This document shows, in pieces, positions 62,556 through 64,000 of a stretch of 64,000 bases of DNA. Source of the stretch: Kribbella caucasensis (lineage in GTDB: Bacteria; Actinomycetota; Actinomycetes; Propionibacteriales; Kribbellaceae). Positions within the stretch are counted from its first letter, which is position 1, and every line of letters begins with the position of its first letter. Below the pieces are notes generated by a model that saw only the letters and a list, made by a program, of their open reading frames with translations, did no database searches and was not told where the DNA came from. Both the position numbers and the translations under genes were made by a program. Location: assembly GCF_004361855.1 (NCBI RefSeq), contig NZ_SNWQ01000010.1, forward strand, positions 1 through 64,000, in the 5' to 3' direction.

Positions 62556-63502
62556 GCGATCTCCACCTTTCTGATCTGCCGGTACAGCACGGTCGAAACG
62601 GCCACCAGTGCGATGGTCATGATGAACGCGATCGCGACTCCGGGACCCGTTTGGAAGTCCTGGAACACCGTGCGGTAGGCGAGCACGATCAACGACGTGG
62701 TCGAGTCGACCGGGCCACCACCGGTGAGCAGGTAGATGGTCGGGAAGTCGTTGACACAGAAGATCGTCATCAGGATCCAGCTGATGTACGTCGATCGCGA
62801 GATCAACGGCAGCGTGATGTGGGTGAACTTCTGCCGGCTGCCCGCACCGTCGATACTCGCGGCCTCGTAAACGCCCTCGTCCACACTCGCCAGGGCCGCG
62901 GACGTCATCAGCATCATGAACGGGAAGCTGACCCACACCTTGAAGACGCAGACGGTGATCGCCGCGAGGGTGGGATCGGCCAGGAACAGTGCGTCCCCGA
63001 ATCCGAGCCACCGGGTCAGCGTCGGAAGCGGGCTGTCGGGTGCCGCGACGAGCCAGTTCCAGGCAGTCGAGGAGACGACGATCGGCACCACCCATGGCGT
63101 CATCAGGAGAACCTTGAAGACCGGACCGCCAGGCACCTTGGTCCGCAGCAGCAGCGCCAGGGTCAGACCGATGACCCAGCTGCCGAACACGCCGACCAAG
63201 GTGAAGACGAGCGTGAAGACGGTCGCCTTCCAGAACCGCGGATCAGCCAGTACGTCGGTGTAGTTCTCCAGTCCGACGAGCGGACCGGTGGTGATCAGTG
63301 TCCCTCGATGGATCGACTGGATCGCGCCATACACCAAGGGGTAGGCGTTGATCAGGACCAGCAGCAGGACGGACGGCGCGATCAGCACCAACAAGGTGAA
63401 CGCGCCACGGTTCGGGGATCGTCGTACGCCGGTCCGGCCGGCGCCGGCGACACCGACTCCGGCCCGGGCGAGTCGGAGGCGATTGAGACCAGTGGTTGCC
63501 AT
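62552..63502 (-). CDS. CUT1 sugar ABC permease, MalF-like
   Basis: Product of 316 residues with six spans after an Arg-rich cytosolic N-terminus. EAA loop: VYEAASIDGAGSRQKFTHITLPL (core YEAASIDGAGS). Companion of the 61716 permease, to which it is coupled by a 4-base overlap. Imports oligosaccharides or keto-sugars, to judge from the downstream isomerase and DUF1080 protein. Confidence 0.93.
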   Translation of the reverse strand: MATTGLNRLRLARAGVGVAGAGRTGVRRSPNRGAFTLLVLIAPSVLLLVLINAYPLVYGAIQSIHRGTLITTGPLVGLENYTDVLADPRFWKATVFTLVFTLVGVFGSWVIGLTLALLLRTKVPGGPVFKVLLMTPWVVPIVVSSTAWNWLVAAPDSPLPTLTRWLGFGDALFLADPTLAAITVCVFKVWVSFPFMMLMTSAALASVDEGVYEAASIDGAGSRQKFTHITLPLISRSTYISWILMTIFCVNDFPTIYLLTGGGPVDSTTSLIVLAYRTVFQDFQTGPGVAIAFIMTIALVAVSTVLYRQIRKVEIA

Positions 63503-63524
63503 CTGTGCTCCCTTCGAGTCGTCG

Positions 63525-64000
63525 TCACTGGACGACGGCCTCGATGCCCTTCTGGAGCGTGGTCAGCGCCGATCTCGCGTCGGTGCCGCCACGGAGGATG
63601 GTCTGGGTGAACTGGCTGAGAGCCTGGCCGCCGTCGACCGCGGCGAGCCCGGCGAACAAGGTGCTGCCGGTCGCCGCGTAGTTCTTCGAGATCGGCTGCC
63701 ATTCCTTGACGATCTTGGTGTTGTTCGGGTCGGCGCTGAACGCGGGCGAGTCGGCGATCGACTTCAGCACCGGGATCGAGGACGCGACCTTGTTGTCCCA
63801 GTACGTGTGCAGGTTGCGCAGGTAGTACTGGAGGAACTCCTCCGAGCCCTGCTGGGACGGGGTGTCCTTGTACATCATCAGGTTGTTGACGAAGTTCACC
63901 GCGCCCTTGCCACCGCGCGGTCCGGTCAGCGGGTCGGCGACCACCAGGTTCGCCGCGGTCTTCGGTGCGGCTCCCGTCAGGCCCGGGCTGTAGAACCCGA
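63525..64000 (-). CDS. Extracellular solute-binding protein, C-terminal part
   Basis: Partial: the gene enters from the right end of the window and its C-terminal ~158 residues are present. Segments such as AVNFVNNLMMYKDTPSQQGSEEFLQYYLRN (core DTPSQQGSEEFLQYY) and TQTILRGGTDARSALTTLQKGIE match bacterial type-1 extracellular solute-binding proteins. Followed by the two CUT1 permeases; it delivers the sugar to them. Start and signal peptide lie beyond the window. Confidence 0.9.
   Translation of the reverse strand, partial: GFYSPGLTGAAPKTAANLVVADPLTGPRGGKGAVNFVNNLMMYKDTPSQQGSEEFLQYYLRNLHTYWDNKVASSIPVLKSIADSPAFSADPNNTKIVKEWQPISKNYAATGSTLFAGLAAVDGGQALSQFTQTILRGGTDARSALTTLQKGIEAVVQ

Overview
The window is GC-rich, densely packed DNA with many GTG starts and ATGA/GTGA gene overlaps, typical of a soil actinomycete. 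The content (F420-type enzymes, LAL-type LuxR regulators, Tat-exported PhoD, monomeric isocitrate dehydrogenase, propane-monooxygenase and benzoate/catechol clusters) suits a Kribbella- or Nocardioidaceae-like organism, but the genus is inferred and no rRNA or tRNA gene was seen to prove it.

Region 1 (92-11102) is a soluble di-iron (propane-type) monooxygenase operon on the minus strand: prmA (alpha), prmB (reductase), prmC (beta), prmD (coupling protein), then an amidohydrolase, a DUF59 protein, a zinc alcohol dehydrogenase and a GroEL-type chaperonin. A divergent GAF/AAA/Fis regulator faces it across a 323-bp gap holding two related TCTCA..TGAGA palindromes. The oxygenase hydroxylates the substrate, the dehydrogenase oxidises the alcohol, and the chaperonin and DUF59 protein probably serve enzyme maturation.

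Region 2 (11171-36036) is mixed: an LLM oxidoreductase with an F420-reductase-like partner, two paralogous 2757-bp LAL regulators in opposite orientation, an ECF sigma factor with a short tail, a fumarate-reductase/aspartate-oxidase-like flavoprotein, a PhoD phosphatase, a glycosyltransferase operon, isocitrate dehydrogenase, a MarR/NAD(P)-binding divergent pair, a BBE-type FAD oxidase, a ferritin-like di-iron protein coupled to a TetR regulator, a membrane PQQ-propeller protein with a decayed HD-like head, and two gene scraps.

Region 3 (36104-48924) is a full benzoate-to-beta-ketoadipate pathway. benA, benB, a single benC-benD fusion gene, the transporter benK and the LAL regulator benR run on the minus strand. 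A LysR regulator with catB, catA, catC and catD runs divergently. BenC, an FCD-like ligand-binding domain and BenD are encoded as one 879-residue protein, the most unusual architecture in the window.

Region 4 (48921-52843) is a small accessory island: a WXG100-like helical protein, a DddA/SCP1.201-like deaminase toxin, an Imm1-type immunity protein and a hypothetical gene, followed by two tiny overlapping genes divergent from an XRE-TPR regulator, plus a scrap of a second such regulator.

Region 5 (52880-64000) is sugar or polyol metabolism: a ribose/inositol-type ABC importer with an isomerase and a Gfo/Idh/MocA dehydrogenase, a divergent LacI repressor with three near-identical operators, a VOC protein, and a second locus with a DUF1080 protein, another isomerase and a CUT1 ABC importer whose binding protein runs off the window end.
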